DNA of 64,000 nt from contig JALCKZ010000001.1 in assembly GCA_022647615.1 (NCBI GenBank), positions 2,096,178 to 2,160,177 of the forward strand. Direction: 5' to 3'. Source of the DNA: Bacteroidales bacterium (GTDB taxonomy: Bacteria > Bacteroidota > Bacteroidia > Bacteroidales > UBA932). Below the pieces are notes generated by a model that made no database searches, was not told the origin of the DNA, and saw only the letters and a list, made by a program, of their open reading frames with translations. Position 1 is the stretch's first letter, and each line of letters starts with the position of its first letter. Positions 1 to 9,015 of the stretch are shown piece by piece. A program made the translations under genes and the position numbers.

Positions 1-547
1 CAATTGAATAGTCATCTCCAATGTTGTATGTTTTATCAACTATTGGGAAGCCGCCAATTCTCTGAAGCAAATTGCCGTAAGCCCATCCTCTTAAAAAGTA
101 AACCTCACCTTTTAGCCTGTTCTTGGTCTCTGTAGAAATTGCTGAAGCGTTATCAATCTTCTCCAAAAACATATTCATATATCTGACATAAGTATAAACT
201 CTGTTCCAGATATTTATGAATGTATTACGAGTATTGTGAGTAGAACCTCCTTCATTCAAGTACATAATTTTGGAGGGATCCATCTCGCCTCTGGAAATAT
301 AGTTGGTAGATGAACCTCCATATCTGAAATATGCCTCATCTGTACATGCTGCAAGAGTACCCTCATTGTAAGGAATGCGGATTACAAAGTACATTGTGTT
401 CACAAAGTTCTCGCACATTGCGTCATTGCTAAATACGTCTGTCTCTGAATAAGCATTCAAGGGTTTCTTGTCCAAGAAATCTTTGTTGCAAGATGTCATT
501 GACAACGTAAATGCAAACAGTGTAAGTATAATAAATATTTTTTTCAT
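1..547 (-). CDS. SusD/RagB-family outer-membrane lipoprotein, N-terminal part (runs off left edge)
   Basis: Surface glycan-binding partner of the adjacent SusC receptor. About 182 codons are visible. The start is the ATG at 547, which gives a short lysine-rich signal peptide and a lipobox-like end (MTSC) at about residue 19, followed by NKDFLDKKPLNAYSETD, the usual opening of SusD proteins. The helical region with FVNTMYF, NRVYTYVRYMNMFLEKID and RLKGEVYFLRGWAYGNL is typical of the family's TPR-like scaffold. It starts 13 bases after the stop of the SusC gene, so the two are one transcript. The C-terminal two thirds lie outside the window, so ligand specificity cannot be judged. Confidence 0.9.
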   Translation of the reverse strand, partial: MKKIFIILTLFAFTLSMTSCNKDFLDKKPLNAYSETDVFSNDAMCENFVNTMYFVIRIPYNEGTLAACTDEAYFRYGGSSTNYISRGEMDPSKIMYLNEGGSTHNTRNTFINIWNRVYTYVRYMNMFLEKIDNASAISTETKNRLKGEVYFLRGWAYGNLLQRIGGFPIVDKTYNIGDDYSI

Positions 548-560
548 AATCATATCAATA

Positions 561-3500
561 TTAGAAGGTTACCTTTACACCTGTATTAAATACCCTAACC
601 TGAGGATAAGCCTGCAAATCTGTGCTGTTAGTCTCAGGGTCAATCTCCTTAAGAGGTGAAATAGTAAGCAGGTTATAACCGCCTATGTAGAATCTAAGAT
701 TGCTGATTCCAATCTTGCTAAAGAAATCTCCGTGGAAATTATATCCAACTTCAACATTCTTTAATCTTATGAAATTAGCTTTTCTCAAATAATAATCTCC
801 GCTGTATGATGCGCGAAGTTTTGGCTTGGAAGCCGTAGTGTTTGTCAAGGAGTAAGAGTCCTCATAAACAGACTTAAGGATGTTACCAACAGCAGGGTCA
901 TTGTTGACGCCCAAATCCAGTCTGGCGCGTCCTTGTCCCTGAAGCAATACCATAAAGTCAAAATCTTTCCATTTGCCTTCAAATGTAATACCATAAACAA
1001 TCTGAGGGATTGTGTTATAAGGACTTCTGTAACGGTCATTGGAAGTAATCTGTCCATCACCATCTTTATCTTGCAAAATAAAGTCTCCAAGGTTCTGTGA
1101 TTTAGTATGAGGATATTTATCCAAATCTTCCTGAGTTCTGAACATGCCAATTACATGATAGTAAAGTCCGGAACCGATAGGTCTGCCAGTCTGATTCATA
1201 TAACTTCTGTCAGTTACAAGATTTCCTGCAGCATCATAAGTGCTCCAAGGAGTTTCATCCATGTAAATAACTTTGTTTCTTGCGTATGTAAAGTTTGCAG
1301 AAATTCTGTAATAGAAATCACTTCCAACATTATTTGAATGACTCAACTGAATTTCAATACCTCTGTTCTCAACTTTTCCGATGTTCTCATCAGGAAGGTT
1401 AGAAGATGACATTCCTGTGTAATTAGGTATAGTTGAGTTTCTTGTGCAAAGAATATCACTTCTCTTTGTCTTAAATACCTCTACTTCAAAACCTAACATT
1501 CCATTCCAAAGAGTACCGTCCAAGCCAAAGTTCCAAGTCTTTGCTCTTTCCCAAGTTACGTTCAAGTTAGGGATTGTGCCGGGAATAATACTAGATGATG
1601 TAGTGTTGCCAAATACAGGCTTGTTGCTAGATAAGAAAGTTGTCAAATACTGGAAAGAAGAGATATTATCATTACCAACTTCTCCGTATGAAGCTCTAAG
1701 TTTCAAGTTGTTAATCCAAGTAAAATTATCCTTTATGAAAGGCTCCTCAGAAATTCTCCATCCTGCGCTAACTCCAGGGAAGAAGCCCCAGCGGTGTCCG
1801 GAAGGGAAGTTCTCTGAACCGTCATAACGGAAGATTGCAGAAACCATATATTTGCCTTCATAGTCATAATTCAAACGGCCAAAGTAACTTCTTCTTGCAG
1901 TCTCAACCGCATTACCATTTACCTTAAAGTTTGCATTATCCGCGCTTCCTGCAAATAACTGATCTATTGCGTCTGAATCATAAGAAATGTTTGCAGACAT
2001 AAAATAATCCTGATGGTACTTGTTCTGCTCAACACCAACCATTGCGCTAACGTGATGTTTCTCAAAGAATGTTCTGTCATAGTTTACAGTAGCATTCAAA
2101 GTCATCTGATGATTGGTAGTATAATACTCATAAAGAGCTGGCGTAGAGAAATAACCGGTAGCAAGAAGATGGTCATAATTTCCAGTCTCCTTATTATAGT
2201 TGTAGCCCCACCATGGAGTCTCCCAAAGTTTTCTGAAAGTAGATGTCCAGTCATAAGCCGCGTGGGCCTCAACCCACAAACCTTCAGTAACAAAAGGCAT
2301 GTCCAGTCTCAATGTTGCAGTCGTGTTCAAACGGTCTAGAGTTGTCTTGTCATAACCGGTCTGGTCTGTAACCAAAACAACAGGGTTTGTACCGCTCTGT
2401 ACCAATCCGTTAGGATAGTATGCGGTAGATAGAGGAGAACGTCTTGCAGCCATGTAGAAAATACCGTAATTGTCAGAAGAGAATGCTGAATAATCTTTGT
2501 GCTGCTGTCTGCCTGAGATATCAACGCCAATCTTTAAATTCTTTGCCACTCTTGTATCAACGTTTGCGCGGAAACCCGCTAAGTCATACTTAGTTGCACT
2601 CTTTCTGTAGATACCGTCCTGCATTTGTCCGTTTGCAGATACAAAGTAATTCATGCTCTTTGAACCGCCGGAAATAGTAATACCAAATTTGTGCTGGAAA
2701 GAAGCAGGCTTAATAATCTCATGGAACCAATTTGTGTTTGGATATTCAACCCTGTTGGAACCATCCCTAATTGCTTTGATTTCATCGGCAGAATACGCAT
2801 CAGAAACACCATCAAGTTCATTTGCCTGGTTGTATGCAGCTGCATACTGATTAGCATCGCACAAATCAAGAAGCCTTGTAGCATGCTGAATACCAAGATC
2901 ATAACTGAAAGTAATAACTGGTTTCTGATCCAAGTTGCCTCTCTTTGTCGTAACCAAGATAACACCGTTTGCAGAACGTGAACCGTAGATTGCAGCGGAT
3001 GCATCCTTCAAAACAGTAATACTTGCAATGTCCTCAGGATTAATACGGTCCAAGTTCTCACGGCCTGCTATACCATCGATGATGATAAGAGGGCTGTTAT
3101 CTCCCAGAGTACTGCGTCCTCTGATGAATATTGTTGTACCATCAGCTCCTGGCTCACCTGAACGGTTGTTGATGATAACGCCGGGAAGACGTCCTGCCAA
3201 ACCTTGTGAAAGGTTAACGGAAGAGTTCTTCTCCACAGTTTCTCCTTTTGTTGAAGTGACGGAACCGGTCAAAGTGACTTTTTTCTGGCTGCCATATCCG
3301 ACTACAACTACATCATCAAGTTTTACCAATTCAGCTGTCATTTTGATTGTCATTCCATCTGAAAGGTTGCTAACTGTTACTGTCTTAAAACCAAGACATT
3401 GAACAGAGATAGCCTTACCTCCGGCATTAATTGTAAAGTTACCGTCGGCATCAGTTGTTGCGTACTTGTTGGTACCAACAACTTGAACAACTGCTCCGGG

Positions 3501-3635
3501 AACCGGAGTGCCGTCAGCTGCATTTACAACAGTACCTTTAATAGACTTGTTTTGAGGAATTGCCTCTAGAGTCCTAGGCTCAGTCTTAGAAGGAGCCGTC
3601 TGCATAGAAGCATTGTTAGTGCCTCTATACAACAT
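561..3635 (-). CDS. SusC/RagA-type TonB-dependent receptor, main ORF (cut off from its signal peptide by an in-frame TAG)
   Basis: Outer-membrane beta-barrel that imports glycan fragments with TonB energy, paired with the SusD gene downstream. The 1024-residue ORF contains a carboxypeptidase-regulatory-like domain (about 30-110, starting IKGTVVNAADGTPVPGAVV), a plug domain (about 115-230, with DVVVVGYG, the RGR plug motif and KDASAAIYGSRSANGVI) and a barrel ending in FNTGVKVTF. The first ATG of this ORF (3635) gives no signal peptide. Reading further upstream in the same frame, codon 45 from ATG 3788 is TAG (3654-3656), and before it lies a perfect signal peptide. The intact gene would therefore be 561-3788. 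As read, it is either a nonsense-mutated pseudogene, a sequencing error, or read through. TAG is used as a normal stop elsewhere in this window (pdxA, nfo). Confidence 0.88.
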   Translation of the reverse strand: MLYRGTNNASMQTAPSKTEPRTLEAIPQNKSIKGTVVNAADGTPVPGAVVQVVGTNKYATTDADGNFTINAGGKAISVQCLGFKTVTVSNLSDGMTIKMTAELVKLDDVVVVGYGSQKKVTLTGSVTSTKGETVEKNSSVNLSQGLAGRLPGVIINNRSGEPGADGTTIFIRGRSTLGDNSPLIIIDGIAGRENLDRINPEDIASITVLKDASAAIYGSRSANGVILVTTKRGNLDQKPVITFSYDLGIQHATRLLDLCDANQYAAAYNQANELDGVSDAYSADEIKAIRDGSNRVEYPNTNWFHEIIKPASFQHKFGITISGGSKSMNYFVSANGQMQDGIYRKSATKYDLAGFRANVDTRVAKNLKIGVDISGRQQHKDYSAFSSDNYGIFYMAARRSPLSTAYYPNGLVQSGTNPVVLVTDQTGYDKTTLDRLNTTATLRLDMPFVTEGLWVEAHAAYDWTSTFRKLWETPWWGYNYNKETGNYDHLLATGYFSTPALYEYYTTNHQMTLNATVNYDRTFFEKHHVSAMVGVEQNKYHQDYFMSANISYDSDAIDQLFAGSADNANFKVNGNAVETARRSYFGRLNYDYEGKYMVSAIFRYDGSENFPSGHRWGFFPGVSAGWRISEEPFIKDNFTWINNLKLRASYGEVGNDNISSFQYLTTFLSSNKPVFGNTTSSSIIPGTIPNLNVTWERAKTWNFGLDGTLWNGMLGFEVEVFKTKRSDILCTRNSTIPNYTGMSSSNLPDENIGKVENRGIEIQLSHSNNVGSDFYYRISANFTYARNKVIYMDETPWSTYDAAGNLVTDRSYMNQTGRPIGSGLYYHVIGMFRTQEDLDKYPHTKSQNLGDFILQDKDGDGQITSNDRYRSPYNTIPQIVYGITFEGKWKDFDFMVLLQGQGRARLDLGVNNDPAVGNILKSVYEDSYSLTNTTASKPKLRASYSGDYYLRKANFIRLKNVEVGYNFHGDFFSKIGISNLRFYIGGYNLLTISPLKEIDPETNSTDLQAYPQVRVFNTGVKVTF

Positions 3636-3653
3636 AGTGGAAGCCGTTTGCTT

Positions 3654-3788
3654 CTAATTTCTGACAGATACCGCGCCGCTCAAATCATACTGAGCAAATA
3701 CGGGAGCTGCAAAAAAGCAGATGCAAACCATTGTGATTAAAGACCTGGTCAAGGTCTTAATCTGGAATACTTTTGTGTTGAATTCCAT
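3654..3788 (-). pseudogene. Severed signal-peptide segment of the SusC gene (44 codons then TAG)
   Basis: From ATG 3788 the minus strand encodes a lysine/arginine-containing n-region, a hydrophobic core (LITMVCICFFAAPVFAQ, with cleavage likely after FAQ at residue 33) and then YDLSGAVSVRN followed by TAG. The distance from 3788 to the downstream ATG at 3635 is exactly 51 codons, so both parts share one frame and only this stop separates them. A good promoter lies just upstream, so the start at 3788 is almost certainly the original start of the SusC gene. Confidence 0.8.
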
Positions 3789-3842
3789 AGGTATTGTTTT
3801 AAATCATTTAAAATAGTTATCAGGTTTGATTTTAGAACGCCG

Positions 3843-3873
3843 CAAAAATACAAGAAAAAAGGGGGTTTAACAA
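3843..3873 (-). promoter_or_regulatory. Bacteroidetes-type promoter for the SusC/SusD pair
   Basis: On the minus strand a -7 box TATTTTTG (3850-3843) fits TAnnTTTG exactly, with TTG at 3873-3871 and a 20-base spacer. The predicted start is about 50 bases before ATG 3788. It is divergent from the esterase gene at 3948. Confidence 0.6.
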
Positions 3874-3947
3874 TTTTGTAACAGTTTTTTTTGTATATTA
3901 GGCCAACTAAAAATCGCGTTCAGAACGCAGTAAAAACAAGAAAAGAT

Positions 3948-5648
3948 ATGATGAAAGAAAAACTGTCAAGAGCTATAAAAAATGTAACTCTTTGCTTACT
4001 AACATGTTTGTGCACCCTTCCCGCATGGTCGCAGGAATTGGTTGTGATGGAATCGCCAAAATACCTTAAAGCAAATGATTCAATATTTGTTTTCACACCT
4101 TCCGGTAAAAAACCTCAAGCAACTGTGATTTTGCTGCACGGATGGGGCGGAAGTTATACCAATTGGACAAAGAGCAATGACCTGCAGAGTCTCAGCGACA
4201 GCACCGGTTTTAGATTTATTTGTCCCGACGGATTGAAGGACAGCTGGTACGTTAACTGGGCTGATACCAGCAAGATGCAGATGCGTGACTTTCTGAATAA
4301 AGAATTTATTCCGGAGATGTATAAGAGGTACAACCTTAATCCGGAGACTACATTTATTGACGGATTGAGCATGGGAGGACACGGCGCAATTAACGTATTC
4401 ATAGATAATTACGATAAATTTAAGGCTGCCGGCAGTTTGAGCGGAGTGCTTGATTTGCAGCTTGCTTATGACACATTCATTAAAAAACTCTTATTCAAAT
4501 CTTGGAAGCAGGATGTTGCAGCAGAACGGGAAAAGGTTATGGGTCAGGACACTGCAAGATTCAACAATGAGAGCGCAGACAGGAGAATAAAACTTATTGC
4601 GGGCAAGCCAAAAATGATTGTTGTATCTTGCGGATACTCAGACTTTTTTGCCCCTTGTACAATATCTTTCGCACAAGCATGCAGGGCAAATAATGTACCT
4701 GTAATTGAAACGCTGAGCCCCGGAGTTCACTCATGGTCATTCTGGAAATATGCTCTAGACCAACATATTATGTACTTTAAAAGAATAATGGACGGCAAAG
4801 AGATGGGGTATGATAACGGAAGAAAAATTGATAAAGTAAAACCTGCAGTTCCAAAACAAAACGGCTCTCCGGAACTATTAGTGATGCAATCTCCTAACTA
4901 TCTGAAATGCAATGACTCCATATATATATTCACACCGGAAAACGCACAGCCTCACGCAACAATAATTCTGCTGCACGGGTGGCAGGGAGATTATAAAGCA
5001 TGGAGCGACAAAGTTGATATTCAGTCTGTTTGCAATGAAACAGGTTTTAGAATTATTTGTCCAGACGGATTTTACAACGGCTGGTACATGAATAATTCAG
5101 ATAAAAATAAAATGCAGTCAAAAGATTTCTTTAACAAAGAATTCTTTCCACAAATTTTTGCAAAATATAACCTTGACCCGCAAACCACTTTCATTGACGG
5201 ATTGAGCATGGGAGGACACGGCGCTATTACGTTATTCATTGATAATCAAAAGCTTTTCCGTGCGGCAGGCAGCATGAGCGGAGTACTGGATTTGAATGAC
5301 TGCTACAATCACTATGCGGAACCCAACAAACTTTCCACAGGTCTGTCTCAAGACATGAAAAAAATAGTTGGCGATGACCTGTCCAGATTTTCAGAAGAGA
5401 GCGCAATATCTAGAGTTAACAAGATTAAACGCAACAATAAATTCATCGTTGTTTCTTGCGGTTACAATGACTATATGTCAAAGGAAGCGGGAGAATTTTG
5501 CACAGCGGCAGGAAAAGCAAAAGTGCGCTGGATTGAGACTTTAAGTCCCGGATATCACTCTTGGAGATTTTGGAATTATGCACTCTCACAGCACATTTGG
5601 TACTTTCAAAGGATACTTGATGGAAAGGGAATGGGGTTTAAAAAGTAA
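3948..5648 (+). CDS. Secreted esterase with two tandem alpha/beta-hydrolase domains
   Basis: Putative carbohydrate esterase (Esterase/FrmB-like family, as in acetyl- or feruloyl-esterases of PULs). The start is placed at ATG 3948 (or 3951) because the ORF opened at 3891 adds a non-signal-like tail, whereas MMKEKLSRAIKN gives a signal peptide ending AWSQ. Two homologous domains follow: about 30-285 and 308-565. Each has an HGW oxyanion motif (64-66; 343-345), a GLSMGGHG nucleophile elbow (Ser141; Ser420), an SCGY strand and a catalytic His in SPGVHSW / SPGYHSW. Both active sites look complete, so this is an internal duplication with two potentially working domains. It is divergent from the left SusC/SusD pair and upstream of the second SusC, so it probably de-esterifies a glycan handled by one of them. 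Confidence 0.85.
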   Translation: MMKEKLSRAIKNVTLCLLTCLCTLPAWSQELVVMESPKYLKANDSIFVFTPSGKKPQATVILLHGWGGSYTNWTKSNDLQSLSDSTGFRFICPDGLKDSWYVNWADTSKMQMRDFLNKEFIPEMYKRYNLNPETTFIDGLSMGGHGAINVFIDNYDKFKAAGSLSGVLDLQLAYDTFIKKLLFKSWKQDVAAEREKVMGQDTARFNNESADRRIKLIAGKPKMIVVSCGYSDFFAPCTISFAQACRANNVPVIETLSPGVHSWSFWKYALDQHIMYFKRIMDGKEMGYDNGRKIDKVKPAVPKQNGSPELLVMQSPNYLKCNDSIYIFTPENAQPHATIILLHGWQGDYKAWSDKVDIQSVCNETGFRIICPDGFYNGWYMNNSDKNKMQSKDFFNKEFFPQIFAKYNLDPQTTFIDGLSMGGHGAITLFIDNQKLFRAAGSMSGVLDLNDCYNHYAEPNKLSTGLSQDMKKIVGDDLSRFSEESAISRVNKIKRNNKFIVVSCGYNDYMSKEAGEFCTAAGKAKVRWIETLSPGYHSWRFWNYALSQHIWYFQRILDGKGMGFKK

Positions 5649-5676
5649 CAAAGTGTAAAAAAAACGTAACAAAAAA

Positions 5677-5706
5677 TTTGATTTTAGATTTTTTTTCTTA
5701 TCTTTG
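5677..5706 (+). promoter_or_regulatory. Promoter of the second SusC operon
   Basis: TTTG at 5677-5680, an 18-base spacer and TATCTTTG at 5699-5706 match TTTG/TAnnTTTG. The leader to ATG 5817 is about 100 bases, long enough for post-transcriptional control. Confidence 0.7.
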
Positions 5707-5816
5707 ATTAGGCTTTTACGCAGTCATCGCTAAACCTAAAGCGAACTGGTGGTTAAAAATATAACTAAACTATATATATGTAACAAAACAAAACAAACCA
5801 AACTAAATTAAATCTT

Positions 5817-8800
5817 ATGAAAATTAAACTTTTGATGACGGTCCTTTTACTGACTCTGACGAGCGCGTTGTTCGCACAGAAGTTGACAGTTAAAGGTACT
5901 GTAAAGGACGCGGCCAACGGTGAGCCGCTAGTCGGAGCTTACGTTCAGGTTAAAGGAACCAACGTTAACGCGATGACCGATGTTGATGGAAAGTATTCCA
6001 TCAGCTGTCCTCAAAATGCAGTTTTGGTGTTTTCCTATATAGGATACAACAAAACTGAAATTTCTGTAAACGGAAGAAGTGCTATTGACGTAACGATGCA
6101 ATCAGCCAACGTACTTGATGAGGTTGTTGTTACGGCAATGGGTATGACCCGCTCACAGAAATCTGTGGGTTATGCTACTTCCACAGTGAAGTCTGATGAC
6201 CTGACCAACGCCAAATCATCTGCCCTTATGACGGGTATTCAGGGAAAGGTTGCCGGTGTTCAGGTATCTTCACAAGGAGGCACAGGTTCTTCACAGAAAG
6301 TTGTGGTCCGCGGCTATTCTTCATTCTCCAGCAATAATCCACTTTATGTTATTGATGGTATTCCAATGAGCAACGGTTTTGCCGGTTCCAGCAGTTTTAA
6401 TGATTCTGTCGATTTTGGTAACGGAGCCAATGACGTTAACCCAGACGATGTTGAGAGCATGACTATTCTAAAAGGTGCCTCAGCAACAGCTCTTTACGGT
6501 TCACGTGCAGCAAACGGAGTTATCATGATTACAACAAAGCGCGCTAAAGAAAACCGCCTTGTTGTTAACTATGATTTCTCATTAATGGGTTCCAACGTAT
6601 TGAGAGTTCCTCAGGGACAGGATATGTTTGGACAAGGCTGGCCTGTATTTGACGCAGCAGAGAACGGATCTTGGGGTCCTAGAATGGACGGCAGAATTCA
6701 GGAATGGGGTCCTTGGGCTTATTCAGTTGAGAATGCAACTTCAAAACCTAATGGGTTCCAAGTTCTTTCAAAGCCTTTCTCATTTGCAAAGGATAATATC
6801 CGCAAATTCTATACATTTGGCAATGAGATTACAAACAACATTTCAGTTGCTGCCGGCAATCAAGATTTGGGTATGGTATTCTCTTATGGCAACACAAATG
6901 CTAAGGGAGTAATGCCAAACAAGGCAGACACCTATAATAGAAATACATTCTCATTCCGCGGCAATGCCAAGTATAAGAACTTCTCTATTGACGCAAACAT
7001 CAACTACGTAAGAAAGGATGCAAAGAAACCTTCTGCTGGACAAGGAAATGATGGAGCATCTATGTTCCAGGAGATTCTACAGTACGGCGCAGATATTTCT
7101 TTCAAAGCTATGAAGGACTATAATGATGTCCACTTCAACCCAGATAACTTCTATACATTCTATGCAGAAAACCCTTACTGGGTTGTAGATCACAACAAGA
7201 ACGTATATCAGGATGATAGAATCTATGGTAAAATTGATATTAGCTACCAGATTATCAAAGGTCTAACCGCAGAAGCACGTATTGGCGGCGATTTCACAAG
7301 CTCCAGAACAAAGAGATGGAATGAGAAACACGTTATTCCAAGCGATGCATGGGCATACGGCAGCAAATCAGATCTTGCAGGTACTTATTCAGAAGATTAC
7401 GACAAACAGGAAGAGTTGGATGCTACCGGTATGTTAAAAGCAGATTATAAATTGACAGAAGATTTAAATCTAAATGCCGTTGTTGGTTATGACATTAATC
7501 AACGTACATTCTCTTACTTGGACTCTTATCTATATGGTCTTAGTACACCGGGATGGTTCAGTCTTGCAAATACAACATCAAGCCCTACAACAACTTCTTA
7601 TTATCAGAGAAGAAGACTTATGGGCGCTTTTGCACAGGCAGACTTAAGTTACAAAAATTGGGCATTCTTAACTGCAACAGCACGTAATGACTGGTCTTCT
7701 ACACTTCCTATCAATGACAACCATTTCTTCTACTGGGGAGTAAACGGAGCCGTAGTATTTACAGATGCATTTGATCTTAAAGACACTCCTATCTCTTTCT
7801 TAAAGTTAAGACTAGCTTATGGAAAGACTGGTAATGACGCTCCTCTTTACAGAACATCAGGTATCTATTCAGCTACTCAGATTGGATTAGGTTTTGGCTC
7901 TCTATACCTTCCTCTAGGTGGAGTTCTTGGTTTAACAGAAAGCAACTCTCTTCCTACAAAGAACTTGAAGCCGGAGATTACATCTGAGTTTGAGGTTGGT
8001 CTAAATATTAATTTGTTTAACAACAGATTGACTTTTGATGGTGCATATTATGATAAAAATACTAAGAATCAGATTATTGCAGCATCAGTTGCACCAGAAA
8101 CCGGATATACTACTCAAACACGTAACGTTGGTAAAATTGGCAACAAGGGTGTTGAAATTATGTTAGGCGGTACACCTATTAAATCCGGAGATTGGAAATG
8201 GGATATTGGTATGACATTTACAAAGAACTGGTCAAAGGTTAAAGAGTTGTGGGATGATGTAACATCTTACACTTTGACAAGTGCATACAGTGTATCTTAC
8301 GTAGCAGTTGTTGGAAAACCTCTAGGAGAATTCCAGGTACCTGCAATTGCAAGAGATGATCAGGGAAGAGTTATAGTTGGTTCTAAGGGATTCCCTCAAA
8401 TTGATGCCAGCAAGAAAGAAACTGTTGGAACATCAGCTCCAAGATTCCAGATGGGATTTACAACCAAGATCACTTGGAAAGACTTATCTCTTTCTGCAGT
8501 TGTTGATTGGAGAAACGGCGGATATTTCTACTGCTATACAGCTCAATTGTATCACTTTGCAGGAAATGCTACTCCAACCGTTTACAACAACCGTGCTCCG
8601 TTCATCTACCCTAACTCTGTTAGATTAAATGATGCAGGTACAGGATATGTTGAGAATGATATCCCTATTACATCTTACAACACTTACGAGTACTACAATA
8701 ATGCAAAGAACACAGCTTATTACAGAAATTGGGTTCTTAAGAAGGATTATGTAAAACTTCGCGAACTTGTACTTTCATACAATTTACCTAAGAGTATTTG

Positions 8801-8996
8801 CGAAAAGACTGGTTTCATTAAAGGTATCACAGTCAGCGCTATTGGAAGGAACTTGTTTATGTGGACTCCTAAGGAGAACAACTATGTAGATCCAGAGGGA
8901 TCAAACTATGGCAATGACCTTCAGTCTGAATTTGGTGAATTTGCTGCAGCACCTACGAATAGAACATTCGGAGGCAGCATAAAAATTACCTTCTAA
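5817..8996 (+). CDS. SusC/RagA-family TonB-linked outer-membrane receptor
   Basis: Glycan importer of 1059 residues. It has a signal peptide (1-21, ending ALFAQ), a carboxypeptidase-regulatory-like domain (about 23-105, VKGTVKDAANGEPLVGAYV), a plug (about 110-230, with DEVVVTAMG, RGYSSFSSNNPLYVIDG and SATALYGSRAANGVI) and a 22-strand barrel ending GGSIKITF. There is no STN domain, so it is not expected to signal to an anti-sigma factor. The stop is 19 bases before a SusD-like gene. The genes downstream (GH89, GHL10) suggest an amino-sugar-containing glycan, but the receptor itself does not show this. Confidence 0.95.
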   Translation: MKIKLLMTVLLLTLTSALFAQKLTVKGTVKDAANGEPLVGAYVQVKGTNVNAMTDVDGKYSISCPQNAVLVFSYIGYNKTEISVNGRSAIDVTMQSANVLDEVVVTAMGMTRSQKSVGYATSTVKSDDLTNAKSSALMTGIQGKVAGVQVSSQGGTGSSQKVVVRGYSSFSSNNPLYVIDGIPMSNGFAGSSSFNDSVDFGNGANDVNPDDVESMTILKGASATALYGSRAANGVIMITTKRAKENRLVVNYDFSLMGSNVLRVPQGQDMFGQGWPVFDAAENGSWGPRMDGRIQEWGPWAYSVENATSKPNGFQVLSKPFSFAKDNIRKFYTFGNEITNNISVAAGNQDLGMVFSYGNTNAKGVMPNKADTYNRNTFSFRGNAKYKNFSIDANINYVRKDAKKPSAGQGNDGASMFQEILQYGADISFKAMKDYNDVHFNPDNFYTFYAENPYWVVDHNKNVYQDDRIYGKIDISYQIIKGLTAEARIGGDFTSSRTKRWNEKHVIPSDAWAYGSKSDLAGTYSEDYDKQEELDATGMLKADYKLTEDLNLNAVVGYDINQRTFSYLDSYLYGLSTPGWFSLANTTSSPTTTSYYQRRRLMGAFAQADLSYKNWAFLTATARNDWSSTLPINDNHFFYWGVNGAVVFTDAFDLKDTPISFLKLRLAYGKTGNDAPLYRTSGIYSATQIGLGFGSLYLPLGGVLGLTESNSLPTKNLKPEITSEFEVGLNINLFNNRLTFDGAYYDKNTKNQIIAASVAPETGYTTQTRNVGKIGNKGVEIMLGGTPIKSGDWKWDIGMTFTKNWSKVKELWDDVTSYTLTSAYSVSYVAVVGKPLGEFQVPAIARDDQGRVIVGSKGFPQIDASKKETVGTSAPRFQMGFTTKITWKDLSLSAVVDWRNGGYFYCYTAQLYHFAGNATPTVYNNRAPFIYPNSVRLNDAGTGYVENDIPITSYNTYEYYNNAKNTAYYRNWVLKKDYVKLRELVLSYNLPKSICEKTGFIKGITVSAIGRNLFMWTPKENNYVDPEGSNYGNDLQSEFGEFAAAPTNRTFGGSIKITF

Positions 8997-9015
8997 ATCT
9001 TAACACAGAAAGAAT

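Noticed and set aside
3654..3656. Recoding of TAG as an amino acid across the genome
   Set aside because: TAG is the normal stop of pdxA, nfo and the lactonase gene in this window, so a general reassignment is not supported; only a local event is.
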